NCBI RefSeq assembly: GCF_016863655.1
Contig: NZ_BOPH01000126.1
Span: 52,868-116,867, forward strand
Direction: 5' to 3'
DNA length: 64,000 bases
Source of the DNA: Virgisporangium ochraceum
GTDB lineage: Bacteria; Actinomycetota; Actinomycetes; Mycobacteriales; Micromonosporaceae
The position numbers were made by a program, and so were the translations under genes. The number at the start of each line of letters is the position of its first letter. Position 1 is the first letter of the stretch. Of this stretch, positions 1-8,842 are shown piece after piece. The notes beneath the pieces are model-generated. The model saw only the letters and a list, made by a program, of their open reading frames with translations. It ran no database searches and was not told where the DNA came from.

Positions 1-1186
1 CGGTCATGCCACGGTGGAACGCCACGTACGCGGTGTCGTTGTTGCGCATGAGGTCGCGGTAGCCGAGCACCGGCGCCTTGCAGAAGTACAGCGCGAACAC
101 GCCGCCGAAGCCGGCCGGGGTCGCCTCGATGTCCAGCTCGGTGACGATGTCGGCGAGGCCCTGCCGCATCCGCTCGCCGAAGCCGTGCGTGCGCGTGTAG
201 AAGTCCGGGTTCGACGCCAGGTGGTCGATGGTCGCCAGCGCCGCGGCGCAGCCGACCGGGTTGCCGTTGAACGTGCCGGCCATCAGCACGTCGCCGGTGC
301 GGCCGTTGAAGTGCTCCATCAGGTCGCGCCGGCCGGCGACGCCGCCGATCGGGAACCCGTTGGCCATGCCCTTGCCGAACGTGGTGATGTCGGGGACGAT
401 CCCGAGCACCTCCTGGTAGCCGCCGAGCGCGTGCCGGAAGCCGGTGATCACCTCGTCGAACACCAGGATCGCGCCGCGTTCGGTGGTCACGTCACGCAGG
501 CCCTGCGCGAAGTCCTTGGTCGGCACGAGCGCGCCGACGTTGTGCGGGATGGGTTCGAGGATGACCGCGGCGATGCGGTCGGGGTACCGGTCGAACAGCT
601 CGACCACCGAGTCGAGGTCGTTGAACTCGGCGATGAGTGTGGCGTCGACGGCCTGGTCGAGGATGCCCTTCGAGAGCGGGTCGCGCCCGTAGGCCTTGTC
701 GGGGGCGGAGATGACGTTGCGGGCGACGGCGTCGTGCCAGCCGTGGAAGCCCCCCTGGAACTTGATGATGAGGTCCCGGTCGGTCACGGCGCGGGCCAGC
801 CGGATCGCCTGGGCGGTGGCTTCGGACCCGCTCATGGTGGCGATCATCTGCTCGGCCGACGGGATGATCTCGACGATCCGCTCGGCGAGTGCGACCTCGA
901 CCTCGGTGACCCCGATCCCGGTGAGGTCGACGCCGTCCATCGCCGCCCGCACGGCCTCGTTGACGACCGGGGCGTTGTGGCCGAGGAGGATCGCTCCGAA
1001 CGCCGCGTGGTAGTCGAGGTACCGGCGCCCGTCCGCGTCGGTCACGTAGGCACCGTCGGCCGCCACGAACGCGTAGGGCTCACCGATGTATCGGGTGGAG
1101 GAGTTCACGCCACCGGGGATCACGCGCGCGGCGGCCGCCGCGATCGCCTGCCCACGCGGAGACCGCGGAGACTCAGGTGTTGGCAT
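1..1186 (-). CDS. Class-III PLP aminotransferase, glutamate-1-semialdehyde aminomutase-like (C-terminus outside window)
   Basis: PLP-dependent enzyme of the class-III aminotransferase fold, closest in motif pattern to glutamate-1-semialdehyde 2,1-aminomutase. Reading the minus strand from ATG 1186-1184, about 395 codons are present; the gene runs off the left edge after ...AFHRGMT, so some tens of C-terminal residues are missing. Visible motifs are the N-terminal GGVNSSTRYIG segment, the cofactor Asp in FDEVITGFR (about residue 244) and the Schiff-base Lys in TFGKGMANG (Lys272). It lies beside sugar-type dehydrogenases and an importer and is divergent from them across a palindrome at 1214-1236. 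It is therefore more likely catabolic, moving an amino group on or off an amino-sugar or amino-acid intermediate, than part of tetrapyrrole synthesis. Family call is firm; substrate is inferred only from neighbours. Confidence 0.88.
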   Translation of the reverse strand, partial: MPTPESPRSPRGQAIAAAAARVIPGGVNSSTRYIGEPYAFVAADGAYVTDADGRRYLDYHAAFGAILLGHNAPVVNEAVRAAMDGVDLTGIGVTEVEVALAERIVEIIPSAEQMIATMSGSEATAQAIRLARAVTDRDLIIKFQGGFHGWHDAVARNVISAPDKAYGRDPLSKGILDQAVDATLIAEFNDLDSVVELFDRYPDRIAAVILEPIPHNVGALVPTKDFAQGLRDVTTERGAILVFDEVITGFRHALGGYQEVLGIVPDITTFGKGMANGFPIGGVAGRRDLMEHFNGRTGDVLMAGTFNGNPVGCAAALATIDHLASNPDFYTRTHGFGERMRQGLADIVTELDIEATPAGFGGVFALYFCKAPVLGYRDLMRNNDTAYVAFHRGMT

Positions 1187-1213
1187 GGTGGCGACGCTAA
1201 AGCAGCGTGCGAC

Positions 1214-1236
1214 AACATGGCAAGATGTTCCATGTT
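1214..1236. promoter_or_regulatory. Palindromic operator between aminotransferase and Gfo/Idh genes, candidate IclR site
   Basis: AACATGG-N9-CCATGTT is a perfect 7-bp inverted repeat with two further matching inner positions. Its core TGGCAAGATGTTCCA has the 15-bp layout of IclR-family operators (TGGAA-N5-TTCCA). On the minus strand a TTGCCA/TTTAGC promoter-like pair with a 16-bp spacer starts inside the repeat and leads to the aminotransferase, so binding here would block it. Related palindromes lie at 11172-11186 and 14714-14728. The regulator at 9897-10763 is the natural candidate; that link is inference. Confidence 0.6.
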
Positions 1237-1307
1237 TTACGCATCCGCAATCTCCGGTCGCCGCGTTGACCTTGACATGGCGTGGTGACGACCACAGGAT
1301 GGCGGAC

Positions 1308-2333
1308 ATGGAACCCCGTTCCGTGCCGCAGCCGAAGCCCGCAGGCGTCCTCCTCGTGGGCGCCGGCTTCATCGCCGGCGCACACAGCGCGGCGATCGCC
1401 GCGAACCCGCGGGCCGAGCTGGTCGGCGTCGTCGACGCCGACGCGGGACGCGCCGCCGCGTTCGCGCGGTCGCAGGGTGGGATCCGGCACGGGTCCGACC
1501 TCGCGGAGGCGTTGCGGTGGGAGGGCGTCGACGCCGCGATCGTGTGCACCCCGAACGACACCCACGCCGCGGTCGGCGCGGCGGTGGCCGAGGCCGGGCG
1601 GCACCTGCTCATCGAGAAGCCGCTCGCCACCACGGTCGCCGACGCGAAGGACCTGGAGCGCCGGTTCGCCGCCGCCGGGAAGGTCCTGTTCGCCGCGCAC
1701 ACCCACCGCGCCTACGACTACGGCCGCGCGGTCAAGGAGACCGTCGACGCCGGCACGATCGGTCGGCCGCTGCTGGTGCGGCTGGCGATCCTCGGCGGCT
1801 GGATCTGGACCGACTGGAGCGCCTGGGTCGCCGACCCGGAGAGGTCCGGCGGGCACGCGCTGCACAACGGAGTGCACCTGCTCGACCTCGCCACGTGGTG
1901 GATCGGCGACGAACCGGTGGCGGTGCGCGCCCGCGGGCGCAAGGAGACCGCGACGGACCTCCGCATCTACGACTACCTCGAGATGGTGCTCACGTACGCC
2001 AACGGCGCCACCGCCATTTGTGAGATGAGCCGCGGCCACCGGCCCGCCACGCTGAGCCGGCGCGAGGTCCTCGTCGTCGGCACCGACGGTCAGCTCGACC
2101 AGGACTGGGACGGCGAGGCCGCGCTGCTGCAGGCCGAGGGCGGCACGGCGCTGGTGCCGGCCGCCGGCGGCGACGGGTTCGCCGCACAGCTCGCCGCGTG
2201 GCTCGACGCGATCGACGGTGCCCCACCGGCGATGCCCGTCGCCGACGCGGTCCGCGCCGTCGCGATGGGCATCGCCGTGGAGACGTCGATCGCGACCGGC
2301 CAGCCGGTCGCTCTCTCGGGGGTGACCGCGTGA
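1308..2333 (+). CDS. Gfo/Idh/MocA-family NAD(P)-dependent oxidoreductase (first of a tandem pair)
   Basis: Two-domain dehydrogenase of 341 residues. The N-terminal Rossmann fold shows VLLVGAGFIAGAH (residues about 14-26) and the EKPLA motif (about 104) that carries the catalytic Lys of this family. A C-terminal alpha/beta domain follows. Such enzymes oxidise or reduce hydroxyl or keto groups on sugars, inositols and related compounds in the cytoplasm. ATG 1308 is preferred over ATG 1299 because AGGA at 1296-1299 sits 8 nt ahead of it. Its TGA overlaps the GTG of the next gene (GTGA, 2330-2333), so the two dehydrogenases and the following FAH hydrolase are translationally coupled. Family certain; substrate unknown. 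Confidence 0.88.
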   Translation: MEPRSVPQPKPAGVLLVGAGFIAGAHSAAIAANPRAELVGVVDADAGRAAAFARSQGGIRHGSDLAEALRWEGVDAAIVCTPNDTHAAVGAAVAEAGRHLLIEKPLATTVADAKDLERRFAAAGKVLFAAHTHRAYDYGRAVKETVDAGTIGRPLLVRLAILGGWIWTDWSAWVADPERSGGHALHNGVHLLDLATWWIGDEPVAVRARGRKETATDLRIYDYLEMVLTYANGATAICEMSRGHRPATLSRREVLVVGTDGQLDQDWDGEAALLQAEGGTALVPAAGGDGFAAQLAAWLDAIDGAPPAMPVADAVRAVAMGIAVETSIATGQPVALSGVTA

Positions 2334-3298
2334 GCACCGTCGTGTTGGTGGGGTTCGGCGGTATCGGGACGCAGGACCACCAGACGGACATGTACCTTCC
2401 CGCCTTCGCGAGGCACCCGGCCTTCACTCTGGTGGGGACCCTCGGATCGGCCGACCCTGGCGGTGCGGAGAAGGCCGCCAAGGCAGCGAGCGACCACGGG
2501 TTGCGCCACTTCACCGACCCGGCCGAGGCGTTCACCGCGGCCGACGTCGTCTGCGTGGCCGCGCCGATCGGGCTGCGCGGCGGGATCGTCGCCGACGCGG
2601 TCCGCGCCGGGAAGCACGTGCTCGCCGACAAGCCCCTGTCGGCGAGCCTCACGGAGGCTCTCCGGATCCAGCGGCTCGCCGCCGAGCACGGGGTCGTTGT
2701 CGTTCCCGCGCACCACATCCGCCTCGGCGGGGCGCTGCGGTCGGCCCGCGCCGCGGTGCGGGCGGGGCGCGTGGGGCTGCCGTGGAACGTGCAGGCCGAC
2801 TTCCTCGTCGCCGGCGGCGACCCGTCGCCGCTCGGCGAACTGGTGAACCTGGCGCTGTACCCGGTCGACGCGGTGTGCTCGATCCTCGGCCTCGACGTCA
2901 CCCGGGTGTACGCGACCGGCGGCCCGGCGCTGGTGACGCTGATGCTCGACCATCCGCACGGGGTCACCAGCACCGTCGTGTGTGGACGGACGGGCACGCT
3001 GCACGGCCTCGCCCCCGCGGGCCTGGCGACCCACCGGTACCGGGTCAGCGGCTCGCACGGCGTGCTGACCGTCGACGCCACGAAGCCGGCGCTGCGCGTA
3101 CGCACCGCCGAGCGCCAGTCCACCGCCTGGACCGGTCCCGGCACCGTCGACGCGCTGCTCGACGTGCTCGCCGCCGGCATCCGCACCGGCCGGCCCGAGA
3201 TCGGCGTGGCCGACGCCGTGCGGACCCTGCGGGTCATCGAGGCCGCGCAGCGGTCGATCGACACGGGTGCGCCCGTTCACCTGGAGGCTGATTCCTGA
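2330..3298 (+). CDS. Gfo/Idh/MocA-family oxidoreductase (second of the pair)
   Basis: 322-residue paralogue-type neighbour of the preceding dehydrogenase. It begins VVLVGFGGIGTQ (Rossmann glycine motif). The usual EKP motif reads DKPLS, with the catalytic Lys kept and Glu replaced by Asp. Start is GTG 2330, overlapping the upstream stop by 4 nt. Its own stop overlaps the ATG of the FAH gene by one base (TGATG, 3296-3300). Having two such enzymes back to back suggests two successive redox steps or a heteromeric enzyme; the sequence does not decide. It shares only the general fold with its neighbour, so a recent duplication is not supported. Confidence 0.86.
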   Translation: MSTVVLVGFGGIGTQDHQTDMYLPAFARHPAFTLVGTLGSADPGGAEKAAKAASDHGLRHFTDPAEAFTAADVVCVAAPIGLRGGIVADAVRAGKHVLADKPLSASLTEALRIQRLAAEHGVVVVPAHHIRLGGALRSARAAVRAGRVGLPWNVQADFLVAGGDPSPLGELVNLALYPVDAVCSILGLDVTRVYATGGPALVTLMLDHPHGVTSTVVCGRTGTLHGLAPAGLATHRYRVSGSHGVLTVDATKPALRVRTAERQSTAWTGPGTVDALLDVLAAGIRTGRPEIGVADAVRTLRVIEAAQRSIDTGAPVHLEADS

Positions 3299-4164
3299 TG
3301 CGACTCGTCAGCTACCGCCGCGACGGCGCGGTGCGGCACGGCCGCCTGGAGGGCGACGACACGGTCGTCGAGCTCGGCGGCGGCGACCTCGGTGTCCTCG
3401 TGGCGACCGTGTTCCCGCTGACCGCCGGCACCGCGCCCAAGGACACCGGGACGTACCCACTGTCCGATGTGGAGCTTCTGGCGCCCCTGTCACGCCCCGG
3501 CAAGCTGCTCGCGGTCGCGGCCAACTACCAGGACCACGTGGTCGAGGGCGGTGGCCCGCCGCTCGACAAGTCGGTGATCACTCCGCGGCTGTTCCTCAAG
3601 CCGCCGACGTCGATCGTGGGCCCGGGTGCGGTCATTCCGCTGCCCGACATCAGCGACCGGGTCGACTACGAGGCCGAGCTGTCGGTCGTCATCGGCGCCC
3701 GGACCCGCAACGTCCCCGTCGAGAACGCGCTGGACGTCGTCACCGGGTACATGACGTCCAACGACGTGTCGGCCCGCGCGGTCGACTTCGGCAAGGTCAC
3801 CCACTCCGCCAGCGACCGGGCGGTGTGGTTCTTCGAGTGGCTCGCCGGCAAGTGGTGCGACGGGTTCGCCCCGATCGGGCCGTGGCTGGTCACCGCCGAC
3901 GAGGTCGGCGACCCGCAGACGTTGCCGGTCGAGCTCCAGGTGAACGGGGAGACCCGGCAGAACGGATCCACGAGGGACATGATCTTCCCGGTGGCGGAGC
4001 TGGTCTCGCACGCGTCCCGCGTCATGACGCTGGAACCCGGCGACATCATCATGACCGGTACGCCGTCCGGCGTCGGTGACGCCACCGGTCGGTACCTCAA
4101 GGCCGGCGACGCGGTGACGGTGACCGTCGGCACGCTCGGCACGCTGCACAACACGGTGGCCTGA
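3298..4164 (+). CDS. Fumarylacetoacetate hydrolase (FAH) family protein
   Basis: 288-residue FAH-fold enzyme. The C-terminal catalytic domain (about residues 60-288) shows DYEAELSVVIG with metal-binding acidic residues, the NDVSARA loop and GDIIMTGTPSGVG near residue 255. These are the signature of divalent-metal C-C hydrolases and decarboxylases acting on 2,4-dioxo or acylpyruvate acids, and of lactone or dehydratase variants in sugar-acid pathways. It is the third gene of the coupled operon starting at 1308; GGAGG at 3282-3286 precedes ATG 3298. The context (two dehydrogenases upstream, importer downstream) points to cleavage or hydration of an oxidised intermediate. A 2-keto-3-deoxy-acid role is equally possible. 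Confidence 0.88.
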   Translation: MRLVSYRRDGAVRHGRLEGDDTVVELGGGDLGVLVATVFPLTAGTAPKDTGTYPLSDVELLAPLSRPGKLLAVAANYQDHVVEGGGPPLDKSVITPRLFLKPPTSIVGPGAVIPLPDISDRVDYEAELSVVIGARTRNVPVENALDVVTGYMTSNDVSARAVDFGKVTHSASDRAVWFFEWLAGKWCDGFAPIGPWLVTADEVGDPQTLPVELQVNGETRQNGSTRDMIFPVAELVSHASRVMTLEPGDIIMTGTPSGVGDATGRYLKAGDAVTVTVGTLGTLHNTVA

Positions 4165-4242
4165 GGCCGCAACGCTTTCCCCTCTCATCCCACATCCACT
4201 GGCTCACCAGGTCACCGCCTCACCAGAGAGGTCCCACCCATC

Positions 4243-5838
4243 ATGCGCAGAAGGCTCTTCGCCTGCGTCGCGGCGACGGCGCTGTTAGCGGTCGCCGCGT
4301 GTACCGGCCCCAAGACCGACAACACCGGCGCCGGCGCCAACGCGTCGATCAACGTGTACCTGTACCAGGAACCGGCCGGGCTGTTCGGTCCGCTGGCGGC
4401 CAGCAGCGGCCCCGACAACCAGGTCATGTCGTTCATCAACGAGGGCCTGCTCGGCGTCGACCCGGACTACAAGCTGCAGCCGCGGCTGGCGGAGAGCTTC
4501 GAGGTCTCCTCCGACGCCAGGACGTTCACGTTCAAGCTCCGCAAGGGCGTGAAGTGGAGCGACGGCACGCCGTTCACGTCGAAGGACGTGCTGTTCACCT
4601 ACAACGCGCTGGCCAACACCAAGGCGAAGGCGGCCACCGCCGGTTCGTACGCGGCGGTCGAGGGTGTCAAGGAGTTCAACGCCGGCACCGCGCAGACCAT
4701 CACCGGCTTCTCGGCGCCCGACGACAGCACGTTCGTCATCAGATCGGCGGCGCCCAACTACGGCCTGGTGGCGCTGATCGGCATCGCGCACATCATGCCC
4801 GAGCACGTGCTCGGCAAGATCGCGCCGGAGAACCTGGCGGCGGACGCGTTCTTCCGCAAGCCGACCGTGACGATCGGCCCGTACACGTTCGTCGAGTACA
4901 AGACGAACCAGTACGTGCACGTCACCGCGAACGCGAACTACCGCACCGCGCCGAAGATCAAGGACGTCTACCTCAAGCCGATGAAGTCCGACGCCGCCAC
5001 CGCGCAGCTCGGCAACGGCCAGATCGACATCGCCTCGTACTCGCCGACCGACATCGCCACGGTGTCCGGCTTCGGTGACGTCACCACGCAGGAGAAGCCC
5101 GGCGCCGGGTTCGTGCGCATCGCGCTGAACCAGTCGAAGGACTACTTCAAGGACGCCCGCGTGCGCCAGGCGTTCCTGTACGCCACCGACCGCAAGCAGA
5201 TCGTGCAGACGGTACTCAGCGGCAAGGGCGAGGTGCGGCTGTCGAACTTCGCGAAGGCGAACGAGCCCCCGGGCCTCAACGAGTACGCCAAGGACGTCAA
5301 CAAGGCCAAGCAGCTGCTGCAGGAGGCGGGCTGGGACCCCAACCGCGTCGTCAAGCTCCAGTGGGTGCAGGGCCAGCGCGACCGCGACGCCACCGCGACG
5401 ATCGTCCAGAGCGAGCTCGCGGCGGTCGGCGTGAAGGTGGAGCTGGTGAACATCCAGGCCGCGCAGATCCAGAAGACCTACCAGGACAAGTCCTACGACA
5501 TGGTCCTGTACGGCGGTGGCAACTACGCGATCGACTCGTCGGCGATCAACGTGATCACCGCGTGCGCCCAGCAGTTCCCGGCCGGCGGTAACATCAACTT
5601 CTTCTGCAACCCGCAGCTGGACGACCTGATGACCCGCGCCAACGCCTCGAACGACGAGTCCGAGCGCAAGGACCTGTACGGCCAGGCCGCCAAGCTGGAG
5701 AACGAGCAGGCCGACCTGTTCTGGCTCTACTCCCCCAACGGCCTGTGGGGCGTCAACAAGCGGATCCAGGGCTTCAAGGCCGCCGGTTCGCAGGACGCCG
5801 GCTTCTGGGACCCGGCGTCCTGGAGCGTCTCGAAGTAA
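4243..5838 (+). CDS. ABC transporter substrate-binding lipoprotein, peptide/nickel (SBP_bac_5) family
   Basis: 531-residue extracytoplasmic solute receptor of the Dpp/Opp class. The N-terminus is a lipoprotein signal: MRRR, a hydrophobic stretch and a V-A-A-C lipobox with Cys20 as the lipidated residue. The mature part shows the family landmarks LAESFEVSSDARTFTF and LRKGVKWSDGTPFTSKDVLF. This class binds peptides but also oligosaccharides, opines and other amines. It opens a transporter operon (4243-9885) after a 78-nt gap containing an AGAGAGG ribosome-binding site. A strong hairpin at 5849-5882 separates it from the permeases, as expected for a receptor needed in excess. Confidence 0.93.
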   Translation: MRRRLFACVAATALLAVAACTGPKTDNTGAGANASINVYLYQEPAGLFGPLAASSGPDNQVMSFINEGLLGVDPDYKLQPRLAESFEVSSDARTFTFKLRKGVKWSDGTPFTSKDVLFTYNALANTKAKAATAGSYAAVEGVKEFNAGTAQTITGFSAPDDSTFVIRSAAPNYGLVALIGIAHIMPEHVLGKIAPENLAADAFFRKPTVTIGPYTFVEYKTNQYVHVTANANYRTAPKIKDVYLKPMKSDAATAQLGNGQIDIASYSPTDIATVSGFGDVTTQEKPGAGFVRIALNQSKDYFKDARVRQAFLYATDRKQIVQTVLSGKGEVRLSNFAKANEPPGLNEYAKDVNKAKQLLQEAGWDPNRVVKLQWVQGQRDRDATATIVQSELAAVGVKVELVNIQAAQIQKTYQDKSYDMVLYGGGNYAIDSSAINVITACAQQFPAGGNINFFCNPQLDDLMTRANASNDESERKDLYGQAAKLENEQADLFWLYSPNGLWGVNKRIQGFKAAGSQDAGFWDPASWSVSK

Positions 5839-5848
5839 CCCCGACCCG

Positions 5849-5882
5849 CCGGGTGCCCGCCGTCACGGCGGCGGGCGCCCGG
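5849..5882 (+). terminator. Stable hairpin between receptor and permease genes (attenuator or mRNA stabiliser)
   Basis: CCGGGTGCCCGCCG (5849-5862) and CGGCGGGCGCCCGG (5869-5882) form a 14-bp stem with one G-U pair and a 6-nt loop. It starts 10 nt after the receptor stop codon and ends 26 nt before the permease ATG. No U-tract follows, so partial termination or protection of the upstream receptor mRNA is more likely than full termination. Confidence 0.65.
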
Positions 5883-5908
5883 CCTCACCACGACCCGAGA
5901 GGAGGACC

Positions 5909-6868
5909 ATGGGTGCGTTCCTGGTTCGGCGCCTGTTGACCAACGTGCTGGTCTTCTTTCTCATCACCATCGCCATCTTCGTGCTGGTGCACTCCACCCC
6001 CGGCGACCCGATCGCGATGCGGATCCCGCCCGACCAGCTCAACACCGGCAGCGCCGAGTACATCGCGCAGATCCGCGCGGATCTCGGCCTCGACGACCCG
6101 TTGTACCTCCAGTACTGGGAGTGGCTCGGCAACGCGCTCACCGGCGACCTCGGCTACTCCCTCCTCAATGGACGGCCGGTCACGGAGCTGCTCCTGGAAC
6201 GGGTCGGCCCCACGCTGGAGCTGATGCTCGTCGGGCTCGCGGTCTCGCTGCTCGTCGCGTTCCCGCTGGGGATCCTCGCCGCCCGCCGCCGCAACTCGGT
6301 GTTCGACTACGGCGCCGCGGTCGTCAGCCTCGGCTCGGTGTCGATCCCGATCTTCTTCGTCGCGCTGATCGCGATCTACCTGTTCACGTTGAAGCTGCAG
6401 ATCTTCCCCTCGTCGGGCATCTCCGATCCCACGAACCCGGGTCTGGTCGACACGCTCATGCACCTGGTGCTGCCGGCGACGATCCTCGGCTTCGGCAACT
6501 CCGGCGCCTACATGCGGTACGTGCGCAGCAGCATGATCACCGAGCTGGGCGCCGACTACGTGCGCACGGCCGAGGCGAAAGGCGCCGGCCCGCAGCGGGT
6601 CGTGGTGCGGCACGCGCTGCGCAACTCGCTCATCCCGGTGCTCACCATCATCGCCACCAACCTGGGCCAGCTGTTCGCCGGCGCAGTGGTCATCGAGCAG
6701 GTGTTCGCCTGGCCCGGCATGGGCCAGCTCGCGGTCAGCTCGGTCAACCAGCAGGACTACTCGGTCATCATCGGGTTCGCGCTCATCGTGGCGATCCTGG
6801 TGCTGCTGTCGAACCTGCTCGCCGACGTCCTCTACACGCTCGTCGACCCGAGAGTGAGGCTGTCTTGA
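5909..6868 (+). CDS. ABC transporter permease, DppB-like
   Basis: 319-residue inner-membrane subunit of the binding-protein-dependent transport class. It has an N-terminal membrane anchor (LLTNVLVFFLITIAIFV), the STPGDP element typical of DppB/OppB, several further membrane helices and the EAA loop YVRTAEAKGAGPQRVV (about residue 220) that docks onto the ATPase. GAGAGGAGG precedes ATG 5909. Its stop overlaps the TTG start of the partner permease by 4 nt. Confidence 0.93.
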   Translation: MGAFLVRRLLTNVLVFFLITIAIFVLVHSTPGDPIAMRIPPDQLNTGSAEYIAQIRADLGLDDPLYLQYWEWLGNALTGDLGYSLLNGRPVTELLLERVGPTLELMLVGLAVSLLVAFPLGILAARRRNSVFDYGAAVVSLGSVSIPIFFVALIAIYLFTLKLQIFPSSGISDPTNPGLVDTLMHLVLPATILGFGNSGAYMRYVRSSMITELGADYVRTAEAKGAGPQRVVVRHALRNSLIPVLTIIATNLGQLFAGAVVIEQVFAWPGMGQLAVSSVNQQDYSVIIGFALIVAILVLLSNLLADVLYTLVDPRVRLS

Positions 6869-7767
6869 CAGACGTGGCCGCCGCGACCAAGGCCGACGCG
6901 CAGGCCGGTCCCGGGAAACCGCCGAGCACGCCGTTCCGCACCGGGCTGCGCCGGTTCCGCCGGCATCCGGCCGCGCTGATCAGCGTCGGGTACCTCCTGC
7001 TGGTCGTGCTCGCCGCCATCTTCGCCCGTCCGCTGTCGGGTCACGACCCGAACGTCATCGACCTGCTCGCCGCCCGTCAGGGACCGTCGGGCGAGCACCT
7101 GCTGGGCACCGACCCGACCGGTCGCGACGTGCTGTCCCGGCTGCTGTTCGCCGGTCGGGTGTCGCTCGGGGTCGGCATCGCGTCGGCGGCGCTCGCGGTC
7201 GTCGTCGGGTCGGTGCTCGGCGGGCTCGCCGGGCTCCTGGGCGGTTGGGTCGACGGCGTCATCATGCGCGTCGCCGACATGTTCATGTCGTTTCCGTCGC
7301 TCGTGGTGATGGTGGTACTCGCGGGCATCCTCGGTCCGAGCGTGGTGACGATGGTCATCGCGATCGGGCTGTTCCAGTGGCCGGTCTGCGGCCGCATCGT
7401 CCGCGGTGTCACGTTGTCGCTGCGGGAACAGGAGTACGTGCTCGCCTCACGCGCCACCGGCGCCGGGCCGGGGTGGCTGATGACGCGCCACATCCTGCCG
7501 GCGGCACTGCCCCCGGTGAGCGTGGCCGCCACGCTCGCCGTCGCGCAGGGCATCGGGCTGGAGGCCACGCTGTCCTTCCTCGGCCTCGGTGTGCAACCGC
7601 CGTCGGCCAGCTGGGGCAACATGCTCACCGACGCGCAGAGCCTCACCGTCATCCGGTCCGAGCCGTGGCTGTGGATGTCACCGGGTATCGCGGTGGCGCT
7701 CACCGTGCTCGCGGTCAACTTCGTCGGCGACGGGCTGCGCGACGCCGTGGATCCGAGGTCCTCATGA
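6865..7767 (+). CDS. ABC transporter permease, DppC-like
   Basis: 300-residue second permease. It has an N-terminal cytoplasmic stretch, a first membrane helix (ALISVGYLLLVVLAAIFA), the periplasmic segment LGTDPTGRDVLSRLLFAGRVSLGVG diagnostic of DppC/OppC, and an EAA loop (EQEYVLASRATGAGPGWLM). TTG 6865 is chosen because GAGG (6856-6859) is 5 nt upstream and the codon overlaps the previous stop (TTGA); GTG 6874 is the alternative. It pairs with the DppB-like subunit to form the channel. ATGA at 7764-7767 couples it to the ATPase gene. Confidence 0.92.
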   Translation: MTDVAAATKADAQAGPGKPPSTPFRTGLRRFRRHPAALISVGYLLLVVLAAIFARPLSGHDPNVIDLLAARQGPSGEHLLGTDPTGRDVLSRLLFAGRVSLGVGIASAALAVVVGSVLGGLAGLLGGWVDGVIMRVADMFMSFPSLVVMVVLAGILGPSVVTMVIAIGLFQWPVCGRIVRGVTLSLREQEYVLASRATGAGPGWLMTRHILPAALPPVSVAATLAVAQGIGLEATLSFLGLGVQPPSASWGNMLTDAQSLTVIRSEPWLWMSPGIAVALTVLAVNFVGDGLRDAVDPRSS

Positions 7768-8798
7768 CCGACCCGTTGCTGAAGGTGGAGGGGCTGTCGG
7801 TGCGCTTCGGCACCGAGGGCGGCACCGTGCACGCGGTGTCCGATGTGGACCTGTCGGTGTGGTCGGGCGAGATCGTCGCGATCGTCGGCGAGTCCGGGTC
7901 CGGCAAGACGGTCACCGCGATGTCGATCCTGCGGCTGCTGCCGAAGACCGCGACGGTCACCTGCGACACGCTGTCCTTCCGCGGCGAGGACCTGCGGGCG
8001 ATGTCCGCCCGCCAGCTGCGGTCGGTGCGCGGCGGTCCGGTCGGTGTCATCTTTCAGGACCCGATGACGGCGCTGAACCCGGTGATGACCGTCGGTGACC
8101 AGATCGCCGAGGCGGTCGTGCTGCACCAGTCCACAAGGGACAAGCGGGCCGCGAGGGCACGCGCGGTCGACCTCCTGCGGCTCGTCGGCGTGCCCGACGC
8201 CGAGCAGCGGGTGCGCCAGTACCCGCACGAGTTCTCCGGCGGCATGCGGCAGCGGGCGATGATCGCGATGGCGATCGCCAACGACCCCGACCTCATCATC
8301 GCCGACGAGCCGACCACCGCCCTCGACGTCACCATCCAGGCGCAGGTGCTCGCGCCGCTGAAGAAGGCGCAGGCGGAGACCGGCGCGGCCACCATCCTCA
8401 TCACCCACGACCTCGGCGTGGTCGCGGAGATGGCCGACCGGGTCGTGGTGATGTACGCGGGACGCATCGCCGAGACCGCCGGCGTGCGCGAGCTGTTCGC
8501 GCGCCCGCGCCACCCGTACACGATGGGCCTGCTCGCGAGCCTGCCCCGGATGGACACCGACGTCGACCAGCTCGAGCCGATCCCGGGCAACCCGCCGAAC
8601 CTGGCCGACCCGCCGGCCGGCTGCCCGTTCCACCCGCGCTGCCCGATCGCCCGCGACCGGTGCCGCACCGACCGTCCACCGCTCGTCCCGGTCGCGAAGG
8701 ACCACTACTCGGCGTGCCACTTCCACGAGGAGCTCGCCGGTGTCGACGCCCAGACCCTCTACGGCCAGCGCCCGGCCGGAAACGAGGTCACGGCATGA
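7764..8798 (+). CDS. ABC transporter ATP-binding protein, DppD-like
   Basis: 344-residue ATPase. Walker A GESGSGKT (about residues 41-48), Q-loop FQDPMTALNP, signature FSGGMRQR, Walker B LIIADEPTTALD and the switch His (ITHDLG) are all present. The C-terminal oligopeptide-transporter extension carries the Cys-rich GCPFHPRCPIARDRC segment. It works with the DppF-like ATPase encoded just downstream. The stop codon is part of ATGA (8795-8798), which opens a 15-codon bridging frame before the next ATPase. Confidence 0.93.
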   Translation: MTDPLLKVEGLSVRFGTEGGTVHAVSDVDLSVWSGEIVAIVGESGSGKTVTAMSILRLLPKTATVTCDTLSFRGEDLRAMSARQLRSVRGGPVGVIFQDPMTALNPVMTVGDQIAEAVVLHQSTRDKRAARARAVDLLRLVGVPDAEQRVRQYPHEFSGGMRQRAMIAMAIANDPDLIIADEPTTALDVTIQAQVLAPLKKAQAETGAATILITHDLGVVAEMADRVVVMYAGRIAETAGVRELFARPRHPYTMGLLASLPRMDTDVDQLEPIPGNPPNLADPPAGCPFHPRCPIARDRCRTDRPPLVPVAKDHYSACHFHEELAGVDAQTLYGQRPAGNEVTA

Positions 8799-8842
8799 AC
8801 AGCCCCATGAGCGCGGGTGGGCGGAGCGGAGCGATCGCGTGA
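8795..8842 (+). other. 15-codon bridging ORF between the two ATPase genes, possible translational coupler
   Basis: ATG 8795 overlaps the upstream ATPase stop (ATGA). The frame runs 15 codons (MNSPMSAGGRSGAIA) to TGA 8840-8842, which overlaps the GTG of the next ATPase (GTGA). A ribosome could thus be handed across a 40-nt gap. It is more likely a coupling device or chance than a functional peptide. Confidence 0.3.
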
